From positions 186,001 through 250,000 of the forward strand of contig CAWFOB010000002.1 in the NCBI GenBank assembly GCA_963817375.1: 64,000 nucleotides of DNA, given 5' to 3'. Below are positions 18,907 to 29,329 of this stretch, in pieces. Every line of letters begins with the position of its first letter. The stretch's first letter is position 1. A program made the translations under genes and the position numbers. This DNA comes from JACVRM01 sp963817375. Its GTDB lineage: Bacteria; Actinomycetota; Thermoleophilia; Gaiellales; Gaiellaceae. Below the pieces are notes generated by a model, which was not told where the DNA came from, made no database searches, and saw only the letters and a list, made by a program, of their open reading frames with translations.

Positions 18907-18979
18907 GCGCCCGTAGCTCAGGGGATAGAGCGCTGCCCTGCGGAGGCAGAGGTCGCATGTTCGAATCATGCCGGGCGCA
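18907..18979 (+). tRNA. tRNA-Arg, anticodon GCG
   Basis: 73 nt with a complete cloverleaf: acceptor GCGCCCG / CGGGCGC, D-stem GCTC / GAGC, anticodon stem CTGCC / GGCAG around loop CTGCGGA, T-stem GCATG / CATGC with loop TTCGAAT, discriminator A. CCA is not encoded. The anticodon is GCG (reads CGC). Most bacteria use ACG, later modified to inosine, for this box. A TAGACT box lies at 18890-18895. Confidence 0.92.
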
Positions 18980-19012
18980 TCGTGTCGCGCAGGGAACTGC
19001 GCGGCGGCGGCT

Positions 19013-20948
19013 TCATCCGGAAGGGGCCGGCAGCGCGATCTCGGCCGGGAGCATGCGAGGGGCCTCCTCGTGCTCGAGCTCGTCGCGGGCGCGTGCGTCG
19101 AAGTACACGTACGAGGTCACGAGCGCGACGAACGGCATCGTCAGCGCGTAGACCACGCCCGGCGACGACGTTCATCAGCGCGAGCGGTGCGCTCGTGAGC
19201 ACGATCAGGAGCGCGCCCAGGAACGGGCCGAGGACGAGCGCGATCAGTGCACTTGCCCCGACGAGCGAGGCGACCCGGAGCCAGCGGCCGCGCACGAGCG
19301 CCGAGCTCCGCCGCAGGCCGTCGACCGCCCTGACGCCCTCCAGCTCGACGGCCTGGGCGAGCAGGAGCCAGCGGCCCCCGAGCCAGATCGCCACCGGGAT
19401 CAGCACGGTCGTCGTGGCCAGAAGCACGACCACGAGCACGGCGATGAGGATGCCGCCGAACAGCGGCCGGAGCCTGCGCAGGGCGGCGCGGTAGGCCGCG
19501 AGCGGCCCGATCGGCCGGTCCGGCGTCGATCTCGACCAGCGCGGACGCTGTCGCCGCCTGGACGAGGCCGAGCCCGAGCAGCGCCAGCGTCGTCCCGAGG
19601 GTGACGACGCAGCAGCACGAGCGCTCCCGCCGCATCGCCGGTCGTGTCGACGCCGGCGAGGCCGAAGCCGCCGAGGACGAGCGCCTGGACGAGCGAGATG
19701 ACCGCGCCGAGCGGGATGAACAGCAGGCCGAGCGCCGAGGAACAGGCGCCAGCGGGCCACGTACATCCGCCCCGAGGCCGAGAGGATCTGCCCCCAGCGG
19801 CGCCGGCGGGCCACGTGCAACGGCGTCCCGGGCCGCCAGCGTGTGCGCTTGACGAGCGACGATGACGAGCAGCAACGAGGGTCGGCGAGCACGAGGAATG
19901 TCAGCGCCGCGTTCCGCAGCAGCCCGATGAGGCCGCGCGACCCGGCTGCGACCGCCACGCAGAAGAAGTCGGTCGCGCTCGTCCCGAGGACACCGCCGGT
20001 CGGGACGGCGTAGCTCCGGTCGCGCCAGCCCTTCGACCACTCGATCGGGTTCGTCCACTGGGTCTTGAGGTTCGGCCCGGTCGGGCCGTTGAAGAACGCC
20101 GGCTGCGAGCTGCGCCCCAGCGTCCCTGGAAGTCGATCCACGGGAAGGCATCACGGCGCGGCTGCCGGGTCGCTCGGGATCGTCTTCACGACGGGACGGA
20201 GCTCGCGGTGCGGGCCCTGGGTGTCGTCGCAGCCGACGCCGGCCTCCGCGGAGCTGCCGAGGTAGAGCGCCGAGGTGAACTTGTTCGCGTGCGACCCGGC
20301 GGCCGGGTAGACGACCGGATGCGTGCCGTCGACGCAGCTCGAGCTTCGGGTCGCCCCACGCGGCCCGCTCGGCGCCTTCGTGCGAGCTGTAGCCCGACCT
20401 CGACCGGCTTCGTCTCGAGCGCGGCGCGCGCGTCGGGCGCGTCGAAGTTGAGCTGGATCATCTCCCAGTCGCCCTCGTGCGTGTTGTTGAAGTCGTTGAA
20501 GGCGTAGAAGAACCAGTACTGCAGCGCGAGCTTGCCCGGGTCCTTCGGATCGGTGGCCACGTGCGCGTAGACGGTCGGCTTCGTCCCTGCGGTGATCATC
20601 CGGTTCCAGCGCTCGTAGCCGCAGCCGGGGTTGAGCGGGTCACCGGGGAAGTCGAGGTGGTACTCGTAGCGGCCGACGAGATCGGCTCGCCGACGGCGCG
20701 ATCTTGACCAGGTCGGGCGGGTCCCAGGGGCCGCGAAGCGCGACGGTGTCCTGCCCGAAGAGGGCGTTGACGTCCATCGGGTCGTACGGCTCGCCGTGGC
20801 CGCACTCCTCGGTCTGCTGGACGAGCCGCACGACGGGCGCGTAGCGCGCGGCGAGCGCCTGGTCCTTCGCGAATGAGGCCGCGGCCGGCGCGGCAAGGAT
20901 CAGCGCTGCCACGGCCGCTGCGACGATGGCCGGTGCGCGCGCGGTCAC
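19013..20948 (-). CDS. Secreted Vps62-like domain joined to a multi-pass membrane region (several frameshifts)
   Basis: Reading from GTG 20948: signal peptide (APAIVAAAVAALILAAPAAAS), then an ectodomain with KDQALAARYAPVVRLVQQTEE, DVNALFGQDTVALRGPWD and LQYWFFYAFNDFNNTHEGDWEMIQL, the last a hallmark of Vps62-type (PF06101-like) proteins, and SWKGLRYG-like WSKGWRDRSYAVPTGG. After FFCVAVAAGSRGLIGLLRNAALTFLVL there are about six hydrophobic segments (for example GGILIAVLVVVLLATTTVLIPVAIWL and VGASALIALVLGPFLGALLIVLT), ending at TGA 19013 after EIALPAPSG. The frame moves between all three phases (near 20690, 20370, 20130, 19850, 19740, 19640, 19520 and 19150), so the exact protein is uncertain. 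About 640 residues expected. Function unknown. Confidence 0.55.
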
Positions 20949-21011
20949 GCGACCGAAGTTCGACGCGCGGCCGGCCTTTCCCGCGGCGAGTCGTGCCGGC
21001 CGCGGAGATGA

Positions 21012-21974
21012 ATGCAGCGCTCGATGCACGTCGAACTCAAGGGGATGCCGCTCTATCTGACCGAGGCTGATGTCGAGGCCGTGCTGTCGCCGGGAGACGC
21101 CGTCGAGGCGGTCGAGGCGTCCTTCCGGCACATCGCCGCCGGTCGGGTCGAGAACCGGCCGCGCTACCGGCTGGGCCTCGAGGACGGGCGCCTGGCCGTG
21201 ATGGCGGCGTCGGACCTCGAGCTCGGCTACGCCGGCGCGAAGGTCTACAGCGCCTTCGGCGAGGGCGCGCGCTTCTGCGTCCTGCTCTTCGACGCCCGCA
21301 CGCCGGAGCTGCTCGCCGTGATCGAGGCCGACGCGCTCGGCCGGCTGCGCACCGGCGCGGCGAGCGGCGTCGCCGCGAAGCACCTCGCGAAGCCGGAGGC
21401 GGCGAGCCTGGGGGTGATCGGCTGCGGCTGGCAGGCCCGTGGCCAGGTCGACGCAATCCGCGCCGCCGTCCCCGGCATCGAGCGCGTCGTCGCCTGGTGC
21501 CGCACGCCGGCGCGTCTGAAGGAGTTCTGCAAGGCCACCGGCGCCGAGGCCGCCGAAGACGCCCGCGACGCGGCTGCGCAGGACGTTGTCGTCACCATCA
21601 CGACGTCGCGCGACCCCGTGCTGCGCGGCGAGTGGCTCGGCCCCGGCGCGCTCGTCTGCGCGGCCGGCGCGAACAACGGCCGCTCGCGCGAGCTCGACAA
21701 CGTCGTGCTCGAACGCGCCGTCTTCGTCTGCTGCGACTCGATCGAGCAGGCCCGGTTCGAGTCCGCCGACCTGATCGAGCCGGTCGACAGCGGCGCGCTC
21801 GATTGGCTCGAGGTGCACGAGCTCCACGAGGTCGTCGCGGGCGAAGTCCGCGGGCGCGAGTCGGCCGACGACATCGTCGTCTTCAAGTCGAACGGGATCG
21901 CTGCCTGGGACGTCGCCGCCGGCGCGGCTGCCTACGAGCGCGCCCGCGAGCAGGGAGTCGGGACCGAGGTCTAG
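21012..21974 (+). CDS. Ornithine cyclodeaminase / mu-crystallin family NAD(P)-dependent enzyme
   Basis: 320 residues (ATG 21012; ATG 21024 is also possible). LYLTEADVEAVLSPGDAVEAVEASF, RPRYRLGLEDGRLAVMAA, then AGAKVYS with the substrate-site lysine region, DADALGRLRTGAASGVAAK-type motif (EADALGRLRTGAASGVAAKHL) and the Rossmann glycine motif LGVIGCGWQARGQ. C-terminal SADDIVVFKSNGIAAWD is also conserved. The family includes ornithine cyclodeaminase, alanine dehydrogenase and imine reductases; substrate cannot be told from the sequence. Convergent with the next small gene (4-bp overlap). Confidence 0.85.
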   Translation: MQRSMHVELKGMPLYLTEADVEAVLSPGDAVEAVEASFRHIAAGRVENRPRYRLGLEDGRLAVMAASDLELGYAGAKVYSAFGEGARFCVLLFDARTPELLAVIEADALGRLRTGAASGVAAKHLAKPEAASLGVIGCGWQARGQVDAIRAAVPGIERVVAWCRTPARLKEFCKATGAEAAEDARDAAAQDVVVTITTSRDPVLRGEWLGPGALVCAAGANNGRSRELDNVVLERAVFVCCDSIEQARFESADLIEPVDSGALDWLEVHELHEVVAGEVRGRESADDIVVFKSNGIAAWDVAAGAAAYERAREQGVGTEV

Positions 21975-22213
21975 GGGCTCTGCAGCGTCGCGCGGGTCTG
22001 CTCGACGACGTCCTCGCCGATCGCGCGGACGATGTCCGGGTTGTCGAGGAGCCGGCCGCGCTGCTCTGCGGTCGTCCGGTTCGTGACGTACGGGTCCTCG
22101 AGAATCTCGTGCAGCGCCCGTCCGCGCTCGTGCTCCCGCAGCACGTAGGTCGCGATCCGGTCGAGCGGATCGCGTGGGCTGAACAGGTTGCGGATGAAGT
22201 CACCGAGTCCCAT
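21971..22213 (-). CDS. Small acidic protein of unknown function
   Basis: 80 residues from ATG 22213, predicted mostly helical: GLGDFIRNLFSPRDPLDRIATYVLREHERGRALHEIL, then DPYVTNRTTAEQRGRLLDNPDIVRAIGEDVVEQTRATL. No membrane segment or known motif. Overlaps the preceding gene's stop by 4 bp. Length and codon use suggest a real gene; no function assigned. Confidence 0.55.
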   Translation of the reverse strand: MGLGDFIRNLFSPRDPLDRIATYVLREHERGRALHEILEDPYVTNRTTAEQRGRLLDNPDIVRAIGEDVVEQTRATLQSP

Positions 22214-22238
22214 CGAGCGGGATGCTAATGAAGCTGCC

Positions 22239-22244
22239 TATCAT
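22239..22244 (+). promoter_or_regulatory. -10 box of a probable leaderless gene
   Basis: TATCAT, 8 nt before ATG 22253; no Shine-Dalgarno. Confidence 0.4.
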
Positions 22245-22252
22245 CCAGGGCG

Positions 22253-22591
22253 ATGCGTCGCACGTCGTCCGGCGTCTTCGCCCAGCGGGTCGTCCTCGGG
22301 GTCGACGACGCGGGCGTGGACGAGCGCATCCTGATCTGGATCGAGCGGCAGCCGGGCGCGGTCTGGGCGGTCGGGCGCTGCGTCAACCCGGAGTTCCCGC
22401 CGGGGAGCGGCGGCACGAAGGACTACGTCTTCCAGGGCTTCGAGCTGGACGATGCGCTCGAGCAGGCCAACGGCACGCTCACCGACGATCTGCACGTATC
22501 GAACGGCGACGGGCGCGAGCAGGACGTGGATCCCTTCACGCGCGAGGAGCTCCTGAAGCCGCTCGAACGCTGGTTCTTCGGTAGGCGCTGA
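22253..22591 (+). CDS. Conserved-looking small protein, function unknown
   Basis: 112 residues from ATG 22253. Phrases ERILIWIERQPGAVWAVGRCVNPEF, KDYVFQGFELDDALEQANGTLTDDLHVS and REELLKPLERWFF suggest one alpha/beta domain without membrane segments or cysteine clusters. It lies 35 bp before mqnD on the same strand and could be co-transcribed, but nothing links it to menaquinone synthesis. I do not recognise the family. Confidence 0.55.
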   Translation: MRRTSSGVFAQRVVLGVDDAGVDERILIWIERQPGAVWAVGRCVNPEFPPGSGGTKDYVFQGFELDDALEQANGTLTDDLHVSNGDGREQDVDPFTREELLKPLERWFFGRR

Positions 22592-23413
22592 CTCTCGCAG
22601 CCGGACGCTGGTACCGTCCCGCGGCCGTGCAGATCCGCCTCGGACACAGCCCCGACCCGGACGACGCGTTCATGTTCTGGGGCCTCGCCGCCGGGGCGGT
22701 CGACACCCAGGGCTTCGAGTTCGAGCACGTGCTCGCGGACATCCAGTCGCTGAACGAATGGGCGCTCGAGGGCAAGCTCGAGGTGACCGCGCTGTCGCTG
22801 CACGCGTACCCGTTCGTGCAGGACAGGTACATCCTGCTGCCGCACGGAGCGAGCATGGGCTCCGGCTACGGCCCGGTCGTCGTCGCCCGCGAGAAGATGA
22901 CGCTGGAGGACCTGGCCGACGTCGAGATCGCCGTGCCCGGCCGGATGACGACAGCCTTCCTGCTCCTCCGCATGCTGCTCGGCGATTACCGCAACCGCGA
23001 GGTGCCGTTCGACGAGATCATCGACGAGGTGCAGGCGGGCACGGCCAAGGCCGGCCTGCTCATCCACGAGGGCCAGCTGACGTACGAGTCGCTCGGCCTG
23101 CACAAGGTCGTCGACCTGGGCGAGTGGTGGCTGCTCGAGACCGGCCTGCCGCTGCCGCTTGGCGTGAACGCCGCGCGGCGCGACCTCGGCGAGGACGTGC
23201 TCCAGCGCCTGTCAGGCGTGCTCGAGGCGTCGATCCGCGCCGGGCTCGACAACCGCGCCGAGGCCCTCGCCTACGCGCGGCGGTGGGGCCGCGGGCTCTC
23301 CGAGGAGCTCACCGACCGCTTCGTCGGCATGTACGTCAACGAGCTCACGTGCGACTACGGCGACGAGGGCCGGGAGGCCGTCCGCGAGCTGCTCCGCCGC
23401 GGCGAGGCAGCTG

Positions 23414-24631
<1,218 letters not shown>

Positions 24632-24665
24632 CACCCGGCTCACACGCGCGGCGCATAGTTTCAGC

Positions 24666-25715
24666 GTGCGTGTTGCCTTCGCTGTCGCGGTGACCGCTCT
24701 CGTGGCGGCCTCGACCGTGGGCGCGGCCCCGAGCGTCCGCACGCTCGTGACGTCGTCCGGGCGGATCGTCGCCTTCGCGCAGGACGGCCGCTTCCTTGCG
24801 TGGGCGTCGACGAGCGAGACCTGCGGGCAGGTCGTCCAGCTCTACGACCTCGCGCGGCGCAAGACGACCGTCCTCACTCGCCCCGGCACGCCCGGCTGCA
24901 AGATGACGGCGACCGTTTCGCAGCTTGCGGTGGCGACCAGTGGCGCCACCGCACGCGCCCTCTGGGCGCGCTACGAGACGGGCAACAATTTCTACTACTG
25001 GCTGTACGCAGGCTCGACGCAGAGCCCACGCGAGCGGGACGCGGGGCTGATCAGCGAGTCGACCGGCGACGAGCTGCGCGTCTCGATCGCCGGTCGCGGC
25101 CCGTTCCTCGGGCTCGGCTGGGCGCACGCGGCCGAGGATCTGAACGCCAACCTGCCGTACACGATCCTCGACGGCGGCGTGAAGCGGCTCGGCAGCGACC
25201 TGCGGCTGACGACGGTCGCCGGAATGCCTGCGGTCGCTGCGCTCGCGGCGGGCGGCGGCAGGGTCGCGATCGTCCCTCGCGGCGCCGTAGGGGCGGAAAC
25301 GTCCCCCCGGCCGAACCTCCGCGAGGTGGAGATTCGCGACGCTTCTACGTTCGCCGTCGTCGGTCGCGCGACCGCTGACGCCTCGATCCGTGCGATCGCA
25401 GTGTCGGGTAGCGCTCTCGCCGTCCTGACGACGAACGCGATCGAGGTCTACGAGCGCGACGGGACACTGCTCGCGAAGCGAGCCGTTCCTCGCACGACCG
25501 CGCCGGAGCTTGCAGTCGGCGCGCCGTCGCATCTTTCGGCCGTGGGGTCGTGGGTTTTCTACCGCGTGGGGCGAGCCATCTACCTCCTGGGCCGCCGGTC
25601 ACCGCTTGCGGTTGCCACATCGACGCCCGTCGGGCTCTCCGCGGACGGCGGACGTCTCACCTGGGCCGAGAACCCGGGCGGGCACGGGCGCATCCGGGCG
25701 CTTACGCTTCCCTGA
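24666..25715 (+). CDS. Secreted protein with beta-propeller-like repeats
   Basis: 349 residues from GTG 24666, with a signal peptide (VAFAVAVTALVAASTVGAAP). The remainder is built of short strand-turn units (GRIVAFAQDGRFLAWAST, GGRVAIVPRGAVGA, GSALAVLTTNAIEVYERDGTLL, GLSADGGRLTWAEN) resembling WD40/TolB-like propellers, with one cysteine pair (ETCGQ, PGCKM). No catalytic motif seen. It is followed 2 bp later by the DUF885-type gene. Function unknown. Confidence 0.6.
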   Translation: MRVAFAVAVTALVAASTVGAAPSVRTLVTSSGRIVAFAQDGRFLAWASTSETCGQVVQLYDLARRKTTVLTRPGTPGCKMTATVSQLAVATSGATARALWARYETGNNFYYWLYAGSTQSPRERDAGLISESTGDELRVSIAGRGPFLGLGWAHAAEDLNANLPYTILDGGVKRLGSDLRLTTVAGMPAVAALAAGGGRVAIVPRGAVGAETSPRPNLREVEIRDASTFAVVGRATADASIRAIAVSGSALAVLTTNAIEVYERDGTLLAKRAVPRTTAPELAVGAPSHLSAVGSWVFYRVGRAIYLLGRRSPLAVATSTPVGLSADGGRLTWAENPGGHGRIRALTLP

Positions 25716-25717
25716 CG

Positions 25718-26884
25718 GTGGACGTCGTCCGCGGCTACATCGAGCTCGGCCTGCGCCTGGGCCGTCACGTCGACGGTCTCGTCGACGGCTACTTCGGGCC
25801 GCCGGAGATCGCCGACGACGTCGGCAATCACCCTCTTCCCGCGCCGCAGGAGCTCGTCGCGGACGCGGCCGGTCTGCGCGAGGCGCTCGCGGACACCGGC
25901 CTCGAGCCCGGCCGGGCGCGCTGGCTCGGCGCGCAGCTGCTCGGGCTGGAGACGGTCGCGCGCAAGCTCTCCGGGGAGGACATCCCGTTCGCCGACGAGG
26001 TCGAGCGCTGTTACGGCGTTCGCCCGGAACGGGTCGCCGAGACCGTGTTCGAGGACGCCCATCGCGAGCTCGACGAGCTCTTGCCCGGCGATGGGTCGCT
26101 GGCCGAGCGCTGGCAGGCCTGGCAGGACGGGGACGTGCTCGAGCCCGACCAGCTCGAGCCGTTCGCGAACAGCCTGGCCGAGGATCTCCGGGCACGAACG
26201 CGCGACCTCTTCGGGCTTCCGGCAGGGGAGGCAGTTCGCTTCGAGGTCGTGCGCGACGAGCCGTGGGCCGCCTACAACTACTACGAGGGCGACTTGCGGA
26301 GCCGCATCGCACTCTGCGCCGACGTGCCGCTGTCAGCCGGCCGCGCTGTGCACCTCGTCGCCCACGAGGCCTACCCCGGCCACCACACCGAGCACGCCTG
26401 GAAGGAGCAGCGGCTCGTCCGCGAGGCCGGCCGGATCGAGGAGTCGGTGCTCATGATCGGCACGCCGCAGGCGCTGATCAGCGAGGGCATCGCCGAGACC
26501 GGCTCGAGCGTCCTGCTCGGCGACGACCGGGAGCGCATCGGCGCAGAGCATCTCGCCCGGGTGGGGATCGCCTACGACGCCGAGCTCGCGCTGGCCGTGA
26601 ACCGTGCCGCCTACCCGCTCGGCTACGCCGCTGCCAACGCTGCCTTCATGGTGCACGAGGACGGCGGGACGATCGAGCAGGCGGCGGACTACATCGAGAA
26701 GTGGCGGCTCGTGTCCCGCGCGCGGGCGGAGAACAGCGTCCGCCTCCTCACCGACCCGCTCTGGCGCTCGTACGTCACGACGTACGACGACGGCGAGCGA
26801 GTGTGCAGGGCGTGGGTCGGCGGCGACCCGCAGCGCTTCCGCCGTCTCCTGACGGAGCAGCTGACGCCGGCGGACCTCGTGTAG
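25718..26884 (+). CDS. DUF885-type putative metallopeptidase
   Basis: 388 residues from GTG 25718 (VDVVRGYIELGLRLGRHVDG), 2 bp after the previous stop. The centre holds AVHLVAHEAYPGHHTEHAWKEQ, the HExxPGHH-type motif of DUF885 proteins, which are built like zinc peptidases; a downstream glutamate in LISEGIAETGSS would complete a metal site. No signal peptide, so probably cytosolic. The C-terminal half (RIGAEHLARVGIAYDAELAL, YPLGYAAANAAFMVHEDG) is helical. Substrate unknown. Confidence 0.78.
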   Translation: MDVVRGYIELGLRLGRHVDGLVDGYFGPPEIADDVGNHPLPAPQELVADAAGLREALADTGLEPGRARWLGAQLLGLETVARKLSGEDIPFADEVERCYGVRPERVAETVFEDAHRELDELLPGDGSLAERWQAWQDGDVLEPDQLEPFANSLAEDLRARTRDLFGLPAGEAVRFEVVRDEPWAAYNYYEGDLRSRIALCADVPLSAGRAVHLVAHEAYPGHHTEHAWKEQRLVREAGRIEESVLMIGTPQALISEGIAETGSSVLLGDDRERIGAEHLARVGIAYDAELALAVNRAAYPLGYAAANAAFMVHEDGGTIEQAADYIEKWRLVSRARAENSVRLLTDPLWRSYVTTYDDGERVCRAWVGGDPQRFRRLLTEQLTPADLV

Positions 26885-27142
26885 CTAGGAGACCGGCGGC
26901 CGGATGTAGATGATGCCCTCGTGCTTCTGCGGCACGAAGGACGCGCCGATGCTCATGATCACGTGCTCGGCCTGGGCGAAGACCTCGTCGCTCACGCTCT
27001 CAGGCGAGTCGCCCGTCGGCACCGCGATCCCCACCTCGCCGTCAGCGCGCGCGTCGAGGCCGGCCTCTCGCAGCTCGGCGAGGAGCCGGTCGCGGTCGGG
27101 GATTCGTGCCGCTTCGACGTGGACGTCATCCATCCCGGCCAT
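26885..27142 (-). CDS. Small protein of unknown function
   Basis: 85 residues from ATG 27142 (ATG 27133 possible). One alpha/beta domain: VHVEAARIPDRDRLLAELREAGLDARADGEVGIAVP, then SDEVFAQAEHVIMSIGASFVPQKHEGIIYIRPP. No membrane segment or cysteines. Abuts the convergent DUF885 gene directly. Not recognised. Confidence 0.5.
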   Translation of the reverse strand: MAGMDDVHVEAARIPDRDRLLAELREAGLDARADGEVGIAVPTGDSPESVSDEVFAQAEHVIMSIGASFVPQKHEGIIYIRPPVS

Positions 27143-27176
27143 TATCCCACCGGGGCGGCTGCTGCACTGCACTCGG

Positions 27177-27182
27177 TATCGT
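27177..27182 (+). promoter_or_regulatory. -10 box of the aldehyde dehydrogenase gene
   Basis: TATCGT, 7 nt before GTG 27190, consistent with a leaderless transcript. Confidence 0.45.
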
Positions 27183-27189
27183 CCGCGCC

Positions 27190-28661
27190 GTGGCGGTGGC
27201 GACGGAGCGCGAGTACGGCCTGCACATCGGCGGCGAGTCCGTCGAGCCGGCCTCGGGCGAGATCCGCGATCTGACCGAGCCGGCCACCGGCGCGCCTCTG
27301 GCTCGCGCGGCTATGGCCGGAGAGGCCGATGTCGACCGCGCGGTCGCGGCCGCCCGCGAGGCGCTCGACGGCGCGTGGGCGAAGACGCCGCCGACCGAGC
27401 GCTCGCGCCTGCTGCACGCGCTCGCCGACTCGATCGTCGCGAACCGCAAGGAGCTCGCGGAGCTCGAGTCGCGCAACGTCGGCAAGGCGATCTCCTCGGT
27501 GAAGGCCGAGCTCAACGGGGCCGTCGAGAACTTCCGCTTCTACGCCTCCGCGATCGCCTCGATCGCCGGCCGCTCGAGTCCTGTCGGCGGCTCGCTGCTC
27601 TTCTATTCGCTGAAGGAGCCGGTCGGCGTCGCGGGCCAGATCGTCCCGTGGAACTACCCGCTGTTGATGACCACCTGGAAGCTCGCGCCGGCGCTCGCCG
27701 CCGGCTGCACCGTCGTGCTCAAGCCGGATCCGGCGACGCCGCTGACGGCGCTCCGGCTGGCTGAGCTGGCGGCGGAGGTCGGCTTCCCGCCGGGTGTCGT
27801 CAACGTTGTCCCGGGCGACGGCCCGACGACCGGCGCCTACCTCGTCCGCCACCCCGGCGTCGACAAGGTTGCCTTCACCGGCTCGACGAAGACCGGCGGC
27901 GAGATCATGCGGCTGTGCTCCGAGCCGATCAAGCGGCTGACGCTCGAGCTCGGCGGCAAGAGCCCGAACATCCTCTTTGCGGACGCCGACCTCGCCGACG
28001 CGATCCCGAGCGCGGCCTGGTCGATCTACTACGCCGCCGGCCAGAGCTGCGAGGCGCGCTCGCGCGTGCTCGTCGAGGCGTCGATCTACGACGACGTCGT
28101 CGCCGGGCTTGCGGACGCGGCCGGCCGCATCCGGGTCGGCGACCCGCTCGATCCCGAGACGCAGATGGGCTCGCTCATCTCGACCGGCGCACCGCGACCG
28201 CGTGCACGGCTACGTCGAGACGGGCCGCGGCGAGGGCGCCGAGGTCGTCACCGGCGGCACGCCGGGCGAGGGCACGGCGCGTTCTACCCGCCGACCGTGC
28301 TCGCGAGGTCGACGGCGGCATGACGGTCGCGCAGGAGGAGATCTTCGGCCCGGTCGTCACGTCATCCCGTTCGAGGACGAGAAGGACGCCGTCCGGATCG
28401 CGAACGACGTGAAGTACGGCCTCTATCGCGACGGTCTGGACGCGCGACCCGGCCAAGGGCCACCGCCTCGCGCGCCGGATCAAGGCCGGGACGGTCGGCA
28501 TCAACATGCCCTACACCGCCTTCCCGGGCATCCCGTTCGGCGGCTACAAGCAGTCGGGCTTCGGCCGCGAGCTGGGCATCGAGACCCTCGAGCTCTACCT
28601 CGAGACGAAGAGCGTCATCCACTCCACTTCGCCGAAGCCCTTCAACCCCTTCGGGCTGTAG
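27190..28661 (+). CDS. NAD(P)-dependent aldehyde dehydrogenase (several frameshifts in the 3' third)
   Basis: From GTG 27190 the frame is intact to about 28193: GQIVPWNYPLLMTTWKLAPALAAG, KPDPATPLTALRLAEL, FTGSTKTGGEIMR, catalytic Glu in LELGGKSPNIL and nucleophile Cys in YYAAGQSCEARSRVLVE. Then the frame changes near 28193, 28275, 28310, 28365 and 28425, from three one-base deletions and two insertions. The joined product reads GAFYPPTVL, GGMTVAQEEIFGPVV, VIPFEDEKDAVRIANDVKYGLY and ends KSVIHSTSPKPFNPFGL. About 490 residues, normal for the family (succinate-semialdehyde or betaine-aldehyde-like). Substrate not assigned. Confidence 0.88.
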
Positions 28662-28688
28662 AGCACCACGCCGCGCCACGGGTCCGCG

Positions 28689-29326
28689 GTGGTCCGGCGG
28701 CGCGCGGCGCGAGCCTCGTCGGCGGCCTGTTCCTCTTCGCGTGCGGGATCGTCTGCCTGCTGGAGTCGGATCTCGGCCTGTCGCCGTGGGACGTCCTCCA
28801 CCAGGGGCTTGCCGAGCACACGCCGCTCTCGTTCGGCGCCGCGAACCTCGTGGTCGGTGTCGCCGTGCTCTTCGTGGCCTGGGCGCTCGGCGCGCGGCCG
28901 GGGATCGGCACGGTCGCGAACGCCGTCCTGATCGGCGTCTACATCGAGCTGCTGATCGCGGTGAGCTGGATCGACGCCCTCGGCGAGCAGGGGTTGGCGG
29001 TGCGCATCGCATTGATCCCGATCGGCCTGGTGTTCTTCGGCGCGGGCTCGGCCTTCTACATCGGCGCCGCGCTGGGCGCCGGCCCGCGCGACTCGTTGAT
29101 GCTGGTCGTCTCCGCACGCAGCGGCAAGCGGATCGGAATCGTCCGCGCCTCGATCGAGATCACCGCGCTCCTGATCGGGATCGCCCTCGGCGGCACCTTC
29201 GGGGTCGGCACGATCGCCTTTGCCGTCCTGATCGGCCCGGTCATCGAGCTCTCGTTCGGCCTGCTGGCGCGCTCGCCACTCGCCGTGCCGAGCGCACAGC
29301 CGGTGCCCGTGATCGAGAGTCGGTGA
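28689..29326 (+). CDS. YczE/YitT-like multi-pass membrane protein (probable frameshift at the 5' end)
   Basis: Five hydrophobic segments: ASLVGGLFLFACGIVCLLE, ANLVVGVAVLFVAWAL, TVANAVLIGVYIELLIAVSW, ALIPIGLVFFGAGSAFYIGAALG and IEITALLIGIALGGTFGVGTIAFAVLIG. The SDLGLSPWDVLHQGL turn after the first segment and GPRDSLMLVVSARSG are hallmarks of the YczE/YitT-like group. No start codon in the main frame precedes ASLVGG; GTG 28689 in another frame would work with one indel near 28704. About 212 residues. Transport substrate unknown; it directly precedes the amidohydrolase gene (3 bp). Confidence 0.72.
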
Positions 29327-29329
29327 AAG

